Assembly (NCBI RefSeq): GCF_022869805.1
Contig: NZ_CP094974.1
Span: 496,001 to 560,000 of the forward strand
Origin: Halosolutus halophilus
GTDB taxonomy: Archaea; Halobacteriota; Halobacteria; Halobacteriales; Natrialbaceae
DNA length: 64,000 nt
Reading direction: 5' to 3'
Part shown: one piece after another, positions 44,446 through 53,429 of the stretch
Numbering within the stretch: position 1 is the stretch's first letter
Layout: every line of letters starts with the position of its first letter
The notes under the pieces: generated by a model
The model's input: the letters and a program-made list of their open reading frames with translations, nothing else
The model's database searches: none
Told to the model about the DNA's origin: nothing
Made by a program: the position numbers and the translations under genes

Positions 44446-45546
44446 ATGGCAGACGGACGAATACCCGGCGGCATCTCCAGACGGCATTGTATCGGCTCGG
44501 CCGGAGGCGTCGGTCTCGCCGCCCTGACAGGGTGTCTGGATAGTTCCGGCGCTCTCGATCGCGGAGCAAGTGACGTGAACGGGTCGACTGGCGGCCCGCC
44601 GACTGCCGATCGGCCGCTCCCCGAGGAGTACACGACTCGAGAACTCGACGAGGCGAACCTCTCCGGCGGCCCGGGACAGGACGGCATCCCCTCGATCGAC
44701 GATCCGCAGTTTACCTCGGCCGACGATCCACCCACCAACCTGGCTGACGGCGATCCGGTCTTCGGCGTCGTCCTGAACGGCGAGGCGAAGGCCTACCCTC
44801 AGTACATCCTCGTCTGGCACGAAGTCGTCAACGACGTCGGCGGCGGCGAACCGGTCGCGGTGACCTACTGTCCGCTGACGGGGACGGCGCAAGGCTTCTC
44901 CCGCGGTGAGAGCGAGTTCGGCGTCTCCGGTCGCCTGATCAACAGCAACCTCGTCATGTACGATCGCGGGACTGAGACGTGGTGGCCTCAGATACTCGCC
45001 TGGGGTATCCGGGGCCCACACGAGGGGGCGTATCTCGAAGAGTTCCAGGTGACCTGGACGACGTGGGAGCGGTGGCGCGAGGCGTATCCGGAGACGACCG
45101 TGCTCACGGAGGAGACCGGCCACGTTCGCAATTACGGCGACGATCCCTACGGGGGATACAATCCCCGGAGCGGCTACTACGAGAACGAGAATACGCTGTT
45201 CAGTCCCCTCACGACAGACGACCGGTTCCCTGCGCAGGCGGTCGTCGTCGGGGCCCGGAACGCCGATGGCGCGGTCGCGGTCCCAAAAGCGACGCTCCGA
45301 GAGCGCACGATCGTCGACGGGACGGTGAGTGACGTTCCGTACGTGACCGTCTACGACGAGGGACTCGACACGGGCTACGTGTACAGGAATCCCGACGACG
45401 AAACGGTCGAATACGCCGACGGGACCGTCATCGTCGACGGTGACGAGTACGATCCCGAGGAACTCCCGTTCGAGCGTGAGATCGCGTTCGACGCGATGTG
45501 GTTCGCCTGGTACGGCTACTATCCGTCGACGGTGGTCCACGAATGA
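44446..45546 (+). CDS. DUF3179-domain lipoprotein, 366 aa
   Basis: The N-terminus has ISRRHCIGSAGGVGLAALTG followed by Cys, a twin-arginine-like signal with lipobox. The mature part has the DUF3179 landmarks FGVVLNGEAKAYPQYILVWH, EVVNDVGGGEPVAVTYCPLT, FGVSGRLINSNLVMYDRGTE and a C-terminal FDAMWFAWYGYYPSTVVH. The conserved Cys in VTYCPLTG is typical. The function of DUF3179 is unknown. It overlaps the next gene by 4 bases, so a translationally coupled pair with that membrane protein is likely. A second DUF3179 protein, without signal peptide, is at 54298-55143. Confidence 0.88.
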   Translation: MADGRIPGGISRRHCIGSAGGVGLAALTGCLDSSGALDRGASDVNGSTGGPPTADRPLPEEYTTRELDEANLSGGPGQDGIPSIDDPQFTSADDPPTNLADGDPVFGVVLNGEAKAYPQYILVWHEVVNDVGGGEPVAVTYCPLTGTAQGFSRGESEFGVSGRLINSNLVMYDRGTETWWPQILAWGIRGPHEGAYLEEFQVTWTTWERWREAYPETTVLTEETGHVRNYGDDPYGGYNPRSGYYENENTLFSPLTTDDRFPAQAVVVGARNADGAVAVPKATLRERTIVDGTVSDVPYVTVYDEGLDTGYVYRNPDDETVEYADGTVIVDGDEYDPEELPFEREIAFDAMWFAWYGYYPSTVVHE

Positions 45547-46145
45547 GTACCGAGAGCCGATTCGATCCGAATCCGAAGCAACGGGTCGACGAGACGGTGG
45601 CTGCGACGCTACTCGTCGTTCGGCGATACGACTCGCTGGCGATCGCAACCGTCGTCGCGATCGGGTACCTCGCGGCCTTTCTCTGGGCCGTCGGCGATCT
45701 GGCGTTTCGACCCGACGTGGCGGCGAACATCGTCGTGGTTGACGATCCACTGGTCCGGATGTTCGACCGGACCGGCCCGGCGTCGTTCGAGGCCGTCGCG
45801 CTCCTCGACACCGGCGTCGTTCGACTCCTGGTGTCGCCGCTCAACGCGGTGATCGGCCTCCTGATCGCCGGACTCGTCGGGATCAATCTCGGACTGACCT
45901 ACCTCGCGGTCGTGCAGCCTGCCGCCTGCGGGATCGGCGCGGGAACCGGCCTGTTCGCGTCGTTGCCCGCGCTGCTGTCCGGCACGGTTTGCTGTGGCCC
46001 GGTCGTCCTGATCGCCCTCGGAATTCAGGCGAGCGGCCTCCTGTTGACCACGTTCGCGTGGCTGTTGCCGTTGGGAATCGTCCTGTTACTCTCGAGTCTG
46101 GTGTACGTCGCCGGAAAGGTCGACATAGCTGGAGCGTCAAAGTGA
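45543..46145 (+). CDS. Multi-pass membrane protein coupled to DUF3179, 200 aa
   Basis: The N-terminal hydrophilic stretch MSTESRFDPNPKQRVDETVA precedes about five helices. These include SLAIATVVAIGYLAAFLWAV, LNAVIGLLIAGLVGINLGLT and LLTTFAWLLPLGIVLLLSSL. A Cys-rich loop (AACGIGAGTG, then SGTVCCGPVVLIALG) stands out. The G-T-V-C-C-G-P motif occurs in some metal- or thiol-handling membrane proteins, but I do not recognise the family. Its start overlaps the stop of the DUF3179 gene (ATGA), so the two are probably made together. A role in electron or metal handling is only a guess. Confidence 0.75.
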   Translation: MSTESRFDPNPKQRVDETVAATLLVVRRYDSLAIATVVAIGYLAAFLWAVGDLAFRPDVAANIVVVDDPLVRMFDRTGPASFEAVALLDTGVVRLLVSPLNAVIGLLIAGLVGINLGLTYLAVVQPAACGIGAGTGLFASLPALLSGTVCCGPVVLIALGIQASGLLLTTFAWLLPLGIVLLLSSLVYVAGKVDIAGASK

Positions 46146-46366
46146 GGTGTCAGTGGCGCGAAGTGGTGCTCTGGAGAACCAGCGGCGATTAAGGGGGCTA
46201 CTAGTCGTATGCCCGGTGACCATACCCTTCGACGGTGCCGACACTCCGTTCTACAGGGAGGGTCAGTCCTTCACAGAGCCAGTTCGTAAAAACGGTTGCT
46301 TGCTGAGGATGTGCGCTCCGAGAAGCAAGCAGACGATTCGGTCCCGGCAGTCGATCCCGTTCGGTC

Positions 46367-46489
46367 CTACTCGACGAGGCCGACCTCGTGGACGTGTTTC
46401 TCCAGGGCATCCGACGAGTCGAATCGCTCTTCACAGATGTCGCAGATGTACTCGTCCCCGTTGTTCTCGTCTGCGTCGTGCTCGTTCAT
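46367..46489 (-). CDS. Small C2H2 zinc-finger protein, 40 aa
   Basis: Starts MNEHDADENNGDEYICDICE and ends RFDSSDALEKHVHEVGLVE. Cys16, Cys19 and the His pair in KHVHEVG form a classic C2H2 finger with an acidic N-terminal tail. Haloarchaea encode many such tiny zinc-finger proteins; some affect biofilm formation or swarming, but this one cannot be assigned. It lies just downstream of the disulfide reductase gene on the same strand, 70 bases apart. The ATG at 46489 is chosen because upstream in-frame sequence is not acidic. Confidence 0.75.
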   Translation of the reverse strand: MNEHDADENNGDEYICDICEERFDSSDALEKHVHEVGLVE

Positions 46490-46559
46490 ACGTTCCGTAT
46501 GATCCGGACCACAGTAAATCCACGCCCGTCCAGGGCAGATTCGGTATCCCCGCGCCGTG

Positions 46560-47963
46560 TTAGTCCTCGAGTTCGGCGGCGGCGTCCCGGAACAGTCCGT
46601 CGAGGATCTCCGGGGTGGTCGGGTGGTACGCGCGGTCGGGGAGCTCCCGAACGTCGAGCCCCAGTTCGACGACGATCTGCATCGTCTTGGCCATCGCGTC
46701 GGCGTGATAATGTAGCCCCTGCCAGCCGAGGACCGTTCCGTCCGTTCCGACGACGAGTCGCGCGAGCCCGTCAGCCACGTTCTTCGTCTTGAAGACGCCA
46801 TCGCTGGTCGTCTCTCTGGTCACTACGAGGTGTTCGATGCCTGCTCCACGGGCCGACTCCGCCGAGTGACCGACGCGAGCGTACGGCAGGACGCCGAGTC
46901 CCGAGAACACGACGTGGTGGTGGACGTTCTCGTACGCCGAGAGCGGTTCACCATCGCGGTGGGCGCGGATATTCTCGGCTGCCGTGAACCCCTGTTCTTT
47001 GGCGACGTGGAGGATCGGCTCCTTGCCGTTGGCGTCCCCGACGACGAACACCCGATCGTCCGCTCGCGCCTGCATCGTCTCCCGGACCCACCCGGGTTCG
47101 GGCGTGAGGTCAGTGTGCTCGAGCCCGAGTCGATCGACCGCGGGCCGGCGCCCGGTGAAGGTGAACAGCTGGTCGGCTTCGATGGCTCGCTCGGTGTCGT
47201 CTTCCTCGACGTACATCCGAACGCCGCCATCGTCGGTCGGCTCGACGCGTTTTTCTGCCGTCTCGGTGAGGACGGTGACGTCGAACGCCTCGCGATAGTA
47301 TTCGAGGAGCGCGTCGCCGAACGGCGGGTCCGCCTCGTCGAGCGGCCGGGAGTCGTGTTCGATCACCGTGAGATCCATCTCGCCGGCCTCCGCGAGATAC
47401 GGGACCAGTTCCATGCCGATGTAGCCGAACCCCATCACGATTCCCGAGTCGCCGAACGCGGTCGCGTCGAGGACGTCCGCACTCGTCGACACCGGAACGT
47501 CCTCGATTCCGGGAAGCGGCGGCACGAAGACGTTCGAGCCGGTCGCAACGACGACGTACTCGGGCTCGAGCGTCCGATCGCCGACCCGGAGCGTTCGATC
47601 GTCCACGAACGTTGCGGTCTCTCGGAGCAACGTTACGTTCTCCCGGTCAGCTAGCCGATCGACGGCGGCCCGGCGATGTGCGGCGAAGTCGGTCGTGTGT
47701 TCGTTTTTGATCTCCACGACGCGCTCTAGGTCGACGGACGGCAACGGCCCCTCGAGTCGTGGATCGTGGCGAGCCGCGAACCGGTGTTCGGCGGCCGAGA
47801 GTACCTCTTTCGACGGCATACAGCCGCGGAGAATACAGAGTCCGCCACCGGGGTCGCCGTCGTCGACGAGCGTCAGCCGAACCGTCGGATCGTCCGCGAG
47901 TCGCTGTGCGACGGCCACGCCGGCGCTGCCGTACGCACCGACGATCGCAACGTGCGTTTCCAT
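46560..47963 (-). CDS. Class I disulfide oxidoreductase (dihydrolipoyl dehydrogenase/mercuric reductase-like), 467 aa
   Basis: The FAD-binding start METHVAIVGAYGSAGVAVAQ has an atypical dinucleotide motif (G-A-Y-G-S-A-G instead of G-x-G-x-x-G). It is followed by the redox-active GGLCILRGCMPSKEVL with Cys43 and Cys48. The NAD-binding motif GFGYIGMELVPYLAEAG and the second FAD motif RVFVVGDANG are normal. The dimerisation domain ends in GLHYHADAMAKTMQIVVELG. Lpd enzymes have a C-terminal H-P-x-x-x-E; here it reads AYHPTTPEIL, so the His-Glu pair is present. The substrate is uncertain: no lipoyl-complex genes or mercury genes lie nearby. Confidence 0.85.
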   Translation of the reverse strand: METHVAIVGAYGSAGVAVAQRLADDPTVRLTLVDDGDPGGGLCILRGCMPSKEVLSAAEHRFAARHDPRLEGPLPSVDLERVVEIKNEHTTDFAAHRRAAVDRLADRENVTLLRETATFVDDRTLRVGDRTLEPEYVVVATGSNVFVPPLPGIEDVPVSTSADVLDATAFGDSGIVMGFGYIGMELVPYLAEAGEMDLTVIEHDSRPLDEADPPFGDALLEYYREAFDVTVLTETAEKRVEPTDDGGVRMYVEEDDTERAIEADQLFTFTGRRPAVDRLGLEHTDLTPEPGWVRETMQARADDRVFVVGDANGKEPILHVAKEQGFTAAENIRAHRDGEPLSAYENVHHHVVFSGLGVLPYARVGHSAESARGAGIEHLVVTRETTSDGVFKTKNVADGLARLVVGTDGTVLGWQGLHYHADAMAKTMQIVVELGLDVRELPDRAYHPTTPEILDGLFRDAAAELED

Positions 47964-48020
47964 GCCGAAGAGTGTGTCCAGTGTGGGCTTAATATCCCCG
48001 GTGACGCGGGACTCACCTGC

Positions 48021-48614
48021 TTACTGATACGTGCGGAACGGTTCCGCCTTCGAACTCTCGTCGTTGTCCGGACGGTGCATCTCCTTGGCGAACGTCCGCT
48101 TCTCCTGTCGTATCCCTTCGGCGCGTTCGCGGAGCGGACCGACGTCGATATCCACTCCGGCGATCGGAGCGATTGCCCGTTCGATGAGCACGCACGCCGC
48201 TTCCGGGTCGGGGAACTGAGACGAAGCGTCCACGATAAAGCCGAGTGACGGCTGTCCTCGAGCCCGGGCAACGTCTAGCAGGGCACCGGTTGGACCGCTC
48301 CAGACCCCGGCCTCTGTCGGCGGATCGATCCGCTGTTGGACCAGGATTCGGTCGCCCGTTCCAGTCGCAATTCCGTACACCGAACGCCGCTTGTCCGTGT
48401 CTGTCCCGTTTTCTCTGCCGAGACCGCTAACGTACAGCGGGAGCGCGTCGTGCTCGTCGAGAAACCCAGTCAGACAGGTCGCGAAGTCCGAAACGGTCTC
48501 CGGTGAATCGCAATCGAGACGTCGAGTATTCGCACGGCAGATACCGTGTCGAACGCGTGAGCGACACCGATATATTTCGAGGGGTGCTAGCTCCCGATGG
48601 AGTTCCCGTGTCAC
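48021..48614 (-). pseudogene. 5'-truncated PAC2-family (proteasome-assembly-chaperone-like) gene
   Basis: From about the 35th codon the sequence is a clear archaeal PAC2 protein: SDFATCLTGFLDEHDALPLY, then VWSGPTGALLDVARARGQPS, FIVDASSQFPDPEAACVLIE and RAIAPIAGVDIDVGPLRERA. Functional proteins are about 240-250 residues and have an N-terminal half with a P-G-V-G-L-V-G-type segment. That half is missing here, and the codons before SDFATC are Arg-rich and look out of frame. A GTG at 48614 could still start translation, so a short product cannot be excluded. A UspA gene diverges 34 bases away. Confidence 0.6.
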
Positions 48615-48648
48615 ACACCGGCGTACTCCAGCGGAACATCGTCACCCC

Positions 48649-49074
48649 ATGCCACGCTCGTTCGTCGAAATAGACGTTCTACTACCGCTCGCGGATCGAG
48701 AAGATGCACACACGACCTGCCACGCAGTGCTCCCGTATCTGGAGGGAAAGGACTGCCGCGTACACGTGATTCACGTCGTTCACGGAGAGAAACGGAACGC
48801 CGATCGTGACGCCATCGACGAACGCGTCGACGCGGTGTTCGACGTCGCGAGGGAGTGTTTCGACGGAGTCGGGATCCCCGTCTCGACCGACGTCCGGTAC
48901 GGAAAAAACGTCGGGCAAACGATTCTCGACGCCGCCGACGAGTACTCGGCCGACGCCGTCGTGTTGACTCCGCGCGAGCGATCGATCTGGCGCAGGGTAC
49001 TCTCACAGAACGTGCTCACAACGCTGGCCAAGAACGTCGACCAGCCGCTGATCGTCATCCCAGCGTCCGACTGA
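48649..49074 (+). CDS. Universal stress protein (UspA family), 141 aa
   Basis: A single UspA domain: MPRSFVEIDVLLPLADRE starts the first strand and VHVIHVVHG follows. Then come DADEYSADAVVLTPRERSIW-type and the C-terminal VLTTLAKNVDQPLIVIPASD. The usual ATP-binding G-x(2)-G-x(9)-G(S/T) loop is replaced by SIWRRVLSQNVLTTLAKN, so it probably belongs to the non-ATP-binding subgroup. Such proteins help stress tolerance by unknown means. An AT-rich GATATATTTCG at about 48568-48578 may be the promoter. The start is the ATG at 48649. Confidence 0.85.
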   Translation: MPRSFVEIDVLLPLADREDAHTTCHAVLPYLEGKDCRVHVIHVVHGEKRNADRDAIDERVDAVFDVARECFDGVGIPVSTDVRYGKNVGQTILDAADEYSADAVVLTPRERSIWRRVLSQNVLTTLAKNVDQPLIVIPASD

Positions 49075-49344
49075 CGGTCGCCGTCCGCATCGATCCACCG
49101 GCCCCGTGGAACGACGATCGAACGCGAGGCCGGGAACCCACGTACCGTCGATCGATTCCGTCGGACGTCCTCGACGGTTCCGGACGGCGGGGTTCTGGTG
49201 GTGACTTCCCGCCCCGGAGCCATTCGTCTCGGTTCTACCCGGGCCTTCGTCTCCCTCTTTTGAGGGCAACTCCCGAAAGACGAGTAGTCTAGCGTTCTCC
49301 CTGACGGGATACTGACAACCGAGCTAGATCTGGGAACTCAAACA

Positions 49345-49964
49345 ATGATAGACCAATTCGGTGTCGTCACACTGGTCGGCTGACTCGTCTTAGCCGGCGT
49401 GATCACCGCCAGCGGTGCAGTCCTCCCCGAGGACGATCAGACGGTCGTCTACACGCTGGACGACGAACGATGTGATGTGAGCGAACACCTGAACGAGACG
49501 GTCGATTACACGAACGATCTCGAAGAAAGCGAGAGCGAGAGTGAAAGCGGCCGAGACAGAAACGACAACGATCATCGCGAGAGCGAGCGTGATCGCGACG
49601 TCAGCGAGCGCGACAGCCAGCGTGACCTGAACGAGAGCGAACGCGACAGTCGACACGACAGGGACTACGATCGCGACGGAAGCGAGTCCGAAGTGAACGC
49701 GACGAAAGCGAGCGCGCACACGATCTCGAGACCCGTGATCGCGCTCGGAGCGACAGCGACTCCGAGAGCGAGAGCGAACGCACCCAGAACGAACACGAAC
49801 AGACGGACCGCGAGCAGACCACTGACTCCGATTGCCAGACGATCTCCGAGCGGTTGATCGTCACGGGCGACACCCCCGAAGAACTCGAGCGCAAAGGGAT
49901 CCTCGTCGAAAACGAGGACGGAACCTTCGACGTCGACGTGAGCAAACTCGAGGACGAATCGTAG
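49345..49964 (+). pseudogene. Interrupted secreted low-complexity Asp/Glu/Ser/Arg protein
   Basis: From the ATG at 49345 the frame reads MIDQFGVVTLVG, TGA, then LVLAGVITASGAVLPEDDQ. A signal-peptide-like helix is therefore split by a stop at codon 13, probably from TGG. A long charged region follows, built of E-S-E-S and R-D-R-D type units (about 49500-49690). Near 49692 the frame shifts, and the end reads TISERLIVTGDTPEELERKG, ILVENEDGTFDVDVSKLEDE and stops at 49964. With both lesions repaired the protein would be about 205 residues, exported and highly charged. No family is recognised. Confidence 0.5.
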
Positions 49965-50410
49965 ATACCCGAGTCACGGTTCGACACTTCATTTTTGTGC
50001 CACGCGAGGGATTTCGATCGTCACAGCCGATCGTGACGTTCCGGTGTTCCAGTCGATACCCGCATGCGTAGCCTGGTATCACAGATCGGCTGAGAGGCCG
50101 ACCGTCTTATTGCGTCTGGGCTAAGAAGCCGATCGTCTTCTGTGCAGCGACGACGCACAACCGGGACAGGGATTCACGTTCGAGAACCGTGGATCCAGTC
50201 GTGGGCCGAAATCGTTTCCGGATCTCTCCGGTCGTGATCCGTACTCGGCCCTCGTCGATAGCTGTCTCTCGTCTTGGAGGCCGAGATTTCGAAATTCGAG
50301 ACCCTGGTCCACGTGCTGAACGATCGAATCGGTTCCACCGCGAATCTCACGAGTGCCGGTACTGATCCCGGACGCCGGTGAGTTGCAGGCAACCAACCAA
50401 ACGTACATCG
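49965..50410. other. Intergenic, no gene seen
   Basis: These 446 bases lie before the regulator gene. No reading frame resembles protein and no strong promoter box was seen. Confidence 0.35.
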
Positions 50411-51064
50411 ATGACTACTGATAACCCGAACGAAGACGAGCTGGTCGAAGAATTCGAGTCGCGGAGTTCACGGGCGAACGAACGGAGCATCGAGGACGAG
50501 TTCTACGGAATCTACGAGTGTGAGACGTGTCCGAATATTTGCCTCACGGTTCGTGATCCGCCAGAGTCGATGTCGTGTCACGGCGAGTCGATGCGTCGGG
50601 TGACGACGTGTTCGATCGACGTCCAGACGCCCGAGTTGGAGTCCGTGCTGTTGGAAGCGTTCGGATTACCGAAGTCCGGAATCGACATCTGCATGTGCGT
50701 CATCGACCAGCGCGCGGCGTCGGCATCACAGGTGGCCGACCAACTCGGCTACGATCGGAGTACAGTGACTCGATACCTGAACAAACGGGTTGAGGTCGGC
50801 ATGCTGGGACGCCGTCAACTCAACCGCGAGGACGGTGGCGTCGTCAACGTCTATACGGGGTTACCGATAGAGGACGTGAAGCGGGAAACGATCGTCGGCT
50901 TCTACGTCTGGGCCGGCGAAGCGGCGAAACTGATCGAGGCAGCAAATCTACAGAAAGAGGAACAACTCGACGAACGATCGAATACCGAAGACGACGGAGA
51001 AGGGATGCTTATCTGGGAGCGGTTGAAAGAATCGATGCGGTCCCCGTTCGAGGAGTCGGAGTAA
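50411..51064 (+). CDS. Cys-rich HTH regulator, NarO/DmsR-like, 217 aa
   Basis: The N-terminal half contains CETCPNICLTVRDPPESMSC followed by HGESMRRVTTCSIDV, a group of at least five Cys that could bind an Fe-S cluster or metal. The C-terminal half is a winged helix: QVADQLGYDRSTVTRYLNKR and VEVGMLGRRQLN. Haloarchaeal regulators of anaerobic respiration (NarO, DmsR) combine a Cys-motif N-terminus with a C-terminal HTH, so an oxygen- or redox-responsive activator is plausible. No denitrification or DMSO reductase genes lie in the window. The start is the ATG at 50411 (MTTDNPNEDELVEEF), which is acidic and family-like. Confidence 0.7.
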   Translation: MTTDNPNEDELVEEFESRSSRANERSIEDEFYGIYECETCPNICLTVRDPPESMSCHGESMRRVTTCSIDVQTPELESVLLEAFGLPKSGIDICMCVIDQRAASASQVADQLGYDRSTVTRYLNKRVEVGMLGRRQLNREDGGVVNVYTGLPIEDVKRETIVGFYVWAGEAAKLIEAANLQKEEQLDERSNTEDDGEGMLIWERLKESMRSPFEESE

Positions 51065-51549
51065 CGGAAGTCGGTCTCGCACGGCACACGACGCGAGTTC
51101 GGACACTCGATCCTCGAACAGTATCCGGGCGGGTTCCCGAATCTACTGGCGATAGGGCGTCGCCCGTTCGTCTGTCGCTGGGCCCCAGCGGTCGGTTGAA
51201 TGACGATGGCAGGCCGTTCTTGGCAGAGCGATCGTTGCTGGAGTTCCTTCTGCGCGTCTTCGATCAGTCGGTCCAGCAGCGCAGGCGGGGTGTATCCACG
51301 AGATCAAACGAGTTCGTAGAGGGCAAGCAAGATCCCTCGACGTGCGCACCGAGTTCGACACGGGTTGCCATCTCGCCAGCAGACGCCTGAGCCGTGTTCA
51401 CTTTTCGTTAGAAGGTGAACACCTGGTCAGCGTCTTCGACTTCCTCGAGACTGCTGGTGCACCGTTCGTGCACGATCGTGACTTCCATCTCGACACGATT
51501 CCAGTCGACTCCCATCCACTCGAGACGTCTCAAGAGAGGGGAGGTGCCG
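51065..51549. other. Gene-poor region
   Basis: No gene is recognised. A minus-strand frame ending at about 51409 reads EMEVTIVHERCTSSLEEVED and may be the end of a decayed gene, but it has no start and no known family. Confidence 0.3.
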
Positions 51550-51780
51550 TTACACGCGAGCGGATGCGAATTCGTCGACTCGTTCGAGAAGATCGTCGAC
51601 GGTGGGGCGATCGGCCGGGTGTGTTCCACGATGGACGTATTCGATCGTCGGCCCCTCGCGGGTCGCGTCGACGATGACGGCCTCGAGCATCCGACCGACC
51701 ACGTCGTGGAACGACCCGACGGCACCGAATCTGACGGGCGATCGTACCGCTCGCTCGTCGTCTTCGATTCGTCGGCCAGA
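51550..51780 (-). pseudogene. 3' relic of an unknown haloarchaeal gene
   Basis: The minus-strand frame reads RIEDDERAVRSPVRFGAVGS, then FHDVVGRMLEAVIVDATREG and PTIEYVHRGTHPADRPTVDD, ending LLERVDEFASARV. Its acidic, regular helix-strand character looks like genuine coding sequence, but a stop codon lies in frame just upstream and there is no ATG before the conserved-looking part. It is probably the remaining 3' end of a gene. The family is not recognised. Confidence 0.35.
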
Positions 51781-51867
51781 AGTGGAAACGGGAGTTCACA
51801 CTGATCGTTCCACTGCCGTGTTCGCTCGATCGCTTCGCAAAAAGCGTCACGGACGGCGGAAGAACCG

Positions 51868-52365
51868 CTAGTTCCGAGCGACCAGCGCGTACGCCAGCGC
51901 GACGGGGACGGCGTAGACGACGTGCCCGACGAGGCTCACGAACGTGTCCGGAATCGCGACGTTCGGGAACGGCGGCGCCATAGGAAAGCCGACGATCGAC
52001 AGCCAGATCGGCATCACGAGGACGGCCAGCCCGACGGTCGTCAGCACGCCGTAGCCGATCCCGAGGCCGATCGCGGGGCCGATCCGCGTCGCCGGTTCGT
52101 GAAGCGGTCCGAACTGGACGAGCGCGACGTACGCCAGCCCGAGGACGACGCCGTGGAACTGGTGGATCGCCCACCCGGCGAGCAAGGCCGGTCCTTCGAT
52201 GCCGTACATCGCTGGGATCGCCATCTCGAGCATCGGTGCTGGAATCACGTACTGCATGATCAGCCCGAAGAAGACGCTGCCGACGAAGCCGCCGATCGCG
52301 CCTGCAGCCCAGTCGGTGGACGTAGCGGTACTAATCGATGTCGTCGTTCGTGTGTCAGTAGCCAT
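51868..52365 (-). CDS. Membrane protein of about four to five helices, 165 aa
   Basis: After a Thr-rich start (MATDTRTTTSISTATSTDW) the protein has helices including AAGAIGGFVGSVFFGLIMQY, HQFHGVVLGLAYVALVQFGP, LGIGYGVLTTVGLAVLVMPI and LVGHVVYAVPVALAYALV. A Trp-Ala-x-His-Gln-Phe-His motif at the second helix (GWAIHQFHGVVLGL) is conserved in a group of haloarchaeal membrane proteins often labelled histidine kinase in error; no kinase motif is present here. The function is unknown. It diverges from the NAD(P)H-hydrate epimerase gene (145 bases between starts). Confidence 0.75.
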   Translation of the reverse strand: MATDTRTTTSISTATSTDWAAGAIGGFVGSVFFGLIMQYVIPAPMLEMAIPAMYGIEGPALLAGWAIHQFHGVVLGLAYVALVQFGPLHEPATRIGPAIGLGIGYGVLTTVGLAVLVMPIWLSIVGFPMAPPFPNVAIPDTFVSLVGHVVYAVPVALAYALVARN

Positions 52366-52510
52366 GGTGTGGGTACCTTCTGTAACCTCGTATGCGTCCA
52401 GCCGGTATAGTTGTAAGCTAAGCTAGAAGTAATGCGATAACCTCGTAGTAACACCGTCCCGTGGCGACGATCGTTGGTCCTGTCCGAAGGTTGTTCACCC
52501 GCGTCACCGT

Positions 52511-53260
52511 ATGGCACGTATGGATCCCGGCGCGTTTCGGACACCGACTGGCCTCGACGTGACTGGAGTTACCGCCGAGGAGATGCGTGACGTCGATCGG
52601 GTCGCCGTCGAAGAGTACGGCTTGTCCCTGCTCCAGATGATGGAGCAGGCCGGTCGTGGACTCGCCCGCGAGGCACTGGACCTCGTCCAGGAGCAACCGG
52701 TCGTCGTCCTCGCCGGCGGGGGTGGTAACGGCGGTGGCGGCCTCGCGTGCGCCCGTCATCTCGCCAATCGAGAGATCCCGGTTACCGTGGTCCTCGATCG
52801 ACAGCCGGCGGAATTGGAGGGCGTCGTCGCGAGCCAGTACCATCTGCTCGATCGCATGGAGGAATCGATCCGGACCGACGTCTCTGCCGTCGATACGCCG
52901 GGTCTCGTCGTCGACGCGCTCGTCGGATACGGTCTCGAGGGGCCACTCCGTGGCTCGCCTCGAGAACTCGTCCGATGGGCCGAGGACGCGGCGACCACGG
53001 TGCTGTCGCTGGACGTTCCATCCGGTATCGATGCAACGACGGGAGAAGAGCCCGGTGACGCGATCCATCCCGCACGAACGTTCACGCTCGCCCTTCCGAA
53101 AACGGGACTGCGCGAGACGCCGTCGGAACTCATTCTCGGCGACATTAGCGTCCCGGTCGCCGTCTACGAGACGATCGGCATCCCGTACACGCCACCGTTC
53201 GGTCACGAGTTTTCCGTCAGCCTCGACGCGACGAAATCCCCGCCCGGCACCCGTCGATAA
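52511..53260 (+). CDS. nnrE: NAD(P)H-hydrate epimerase (YjeF N-terminal domain), 249 aa
   Basis: This is a YjeF_N Rossmann-like domain. It reads VTAEEMRDVDRVAVEEYGLS, then MMEQAGRGLAREA, and carries the glycine-rich loop VVLAGGGGNGGGGLACARHL (about residues 66-85). SLDVPSGIDATTGE (about residues 166-180) holds the catalytic Asp. The enzyme epimerises damaged NAD(P)H hydrates so that the dehydratase can repair them. In many archaea this domain is fused to the NnrD kinase-like dehydratase; here it stands alone. The C-terminus ends LPKTGLRETPSELILGDISV as expected, then a short extra tail. The ATG at 52511 is used; an ATG nine bases on is an alternative. Confidence 0.9.
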   Translation: MARMDPGAFRTPTGLDVTGVTAEEMRDVDRVAVEEYGLSLLQMMEQAGRGLAREALDLVQEQPVVVLAGGGGNGGGGLACARHLANREIPVTVVLDRQPAELEGVVASQYHLLDRMEESIRTDVSAVDTPGLVVDALVGYGLEGPLRGSPRELVRWAEDAATTVLSLDVPSGIDATTGEEPGDAIHPARTFTLALPKTGLRETPSELILGDISVPVAVYETIGIPYTPPFGHEFSVSLDATKSPPGTRR

Positions 53261-53429
53261 CACGATCGGGTCGATTCTTCGCTTCCCTGCGACCTCCCTC
53301 GACTACTGTTAATACCGGGTGGCCGTGAAGGATCTTCGAGAGTAATCACACGGACTCGTCTCAGCGATCGATTATGACAGAACGTCCGACAGACAGCACT
53401 CGAACACGATCGACGCAACTCCAGCACCG

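Noticed and set aside
46146-46366. Minus-strand frame with VFTNWLCEGLTLPVERS as a transposase fragment
   Set aside because: The resemblance to transposases could not be substantiated; too short and no catalytic residues.
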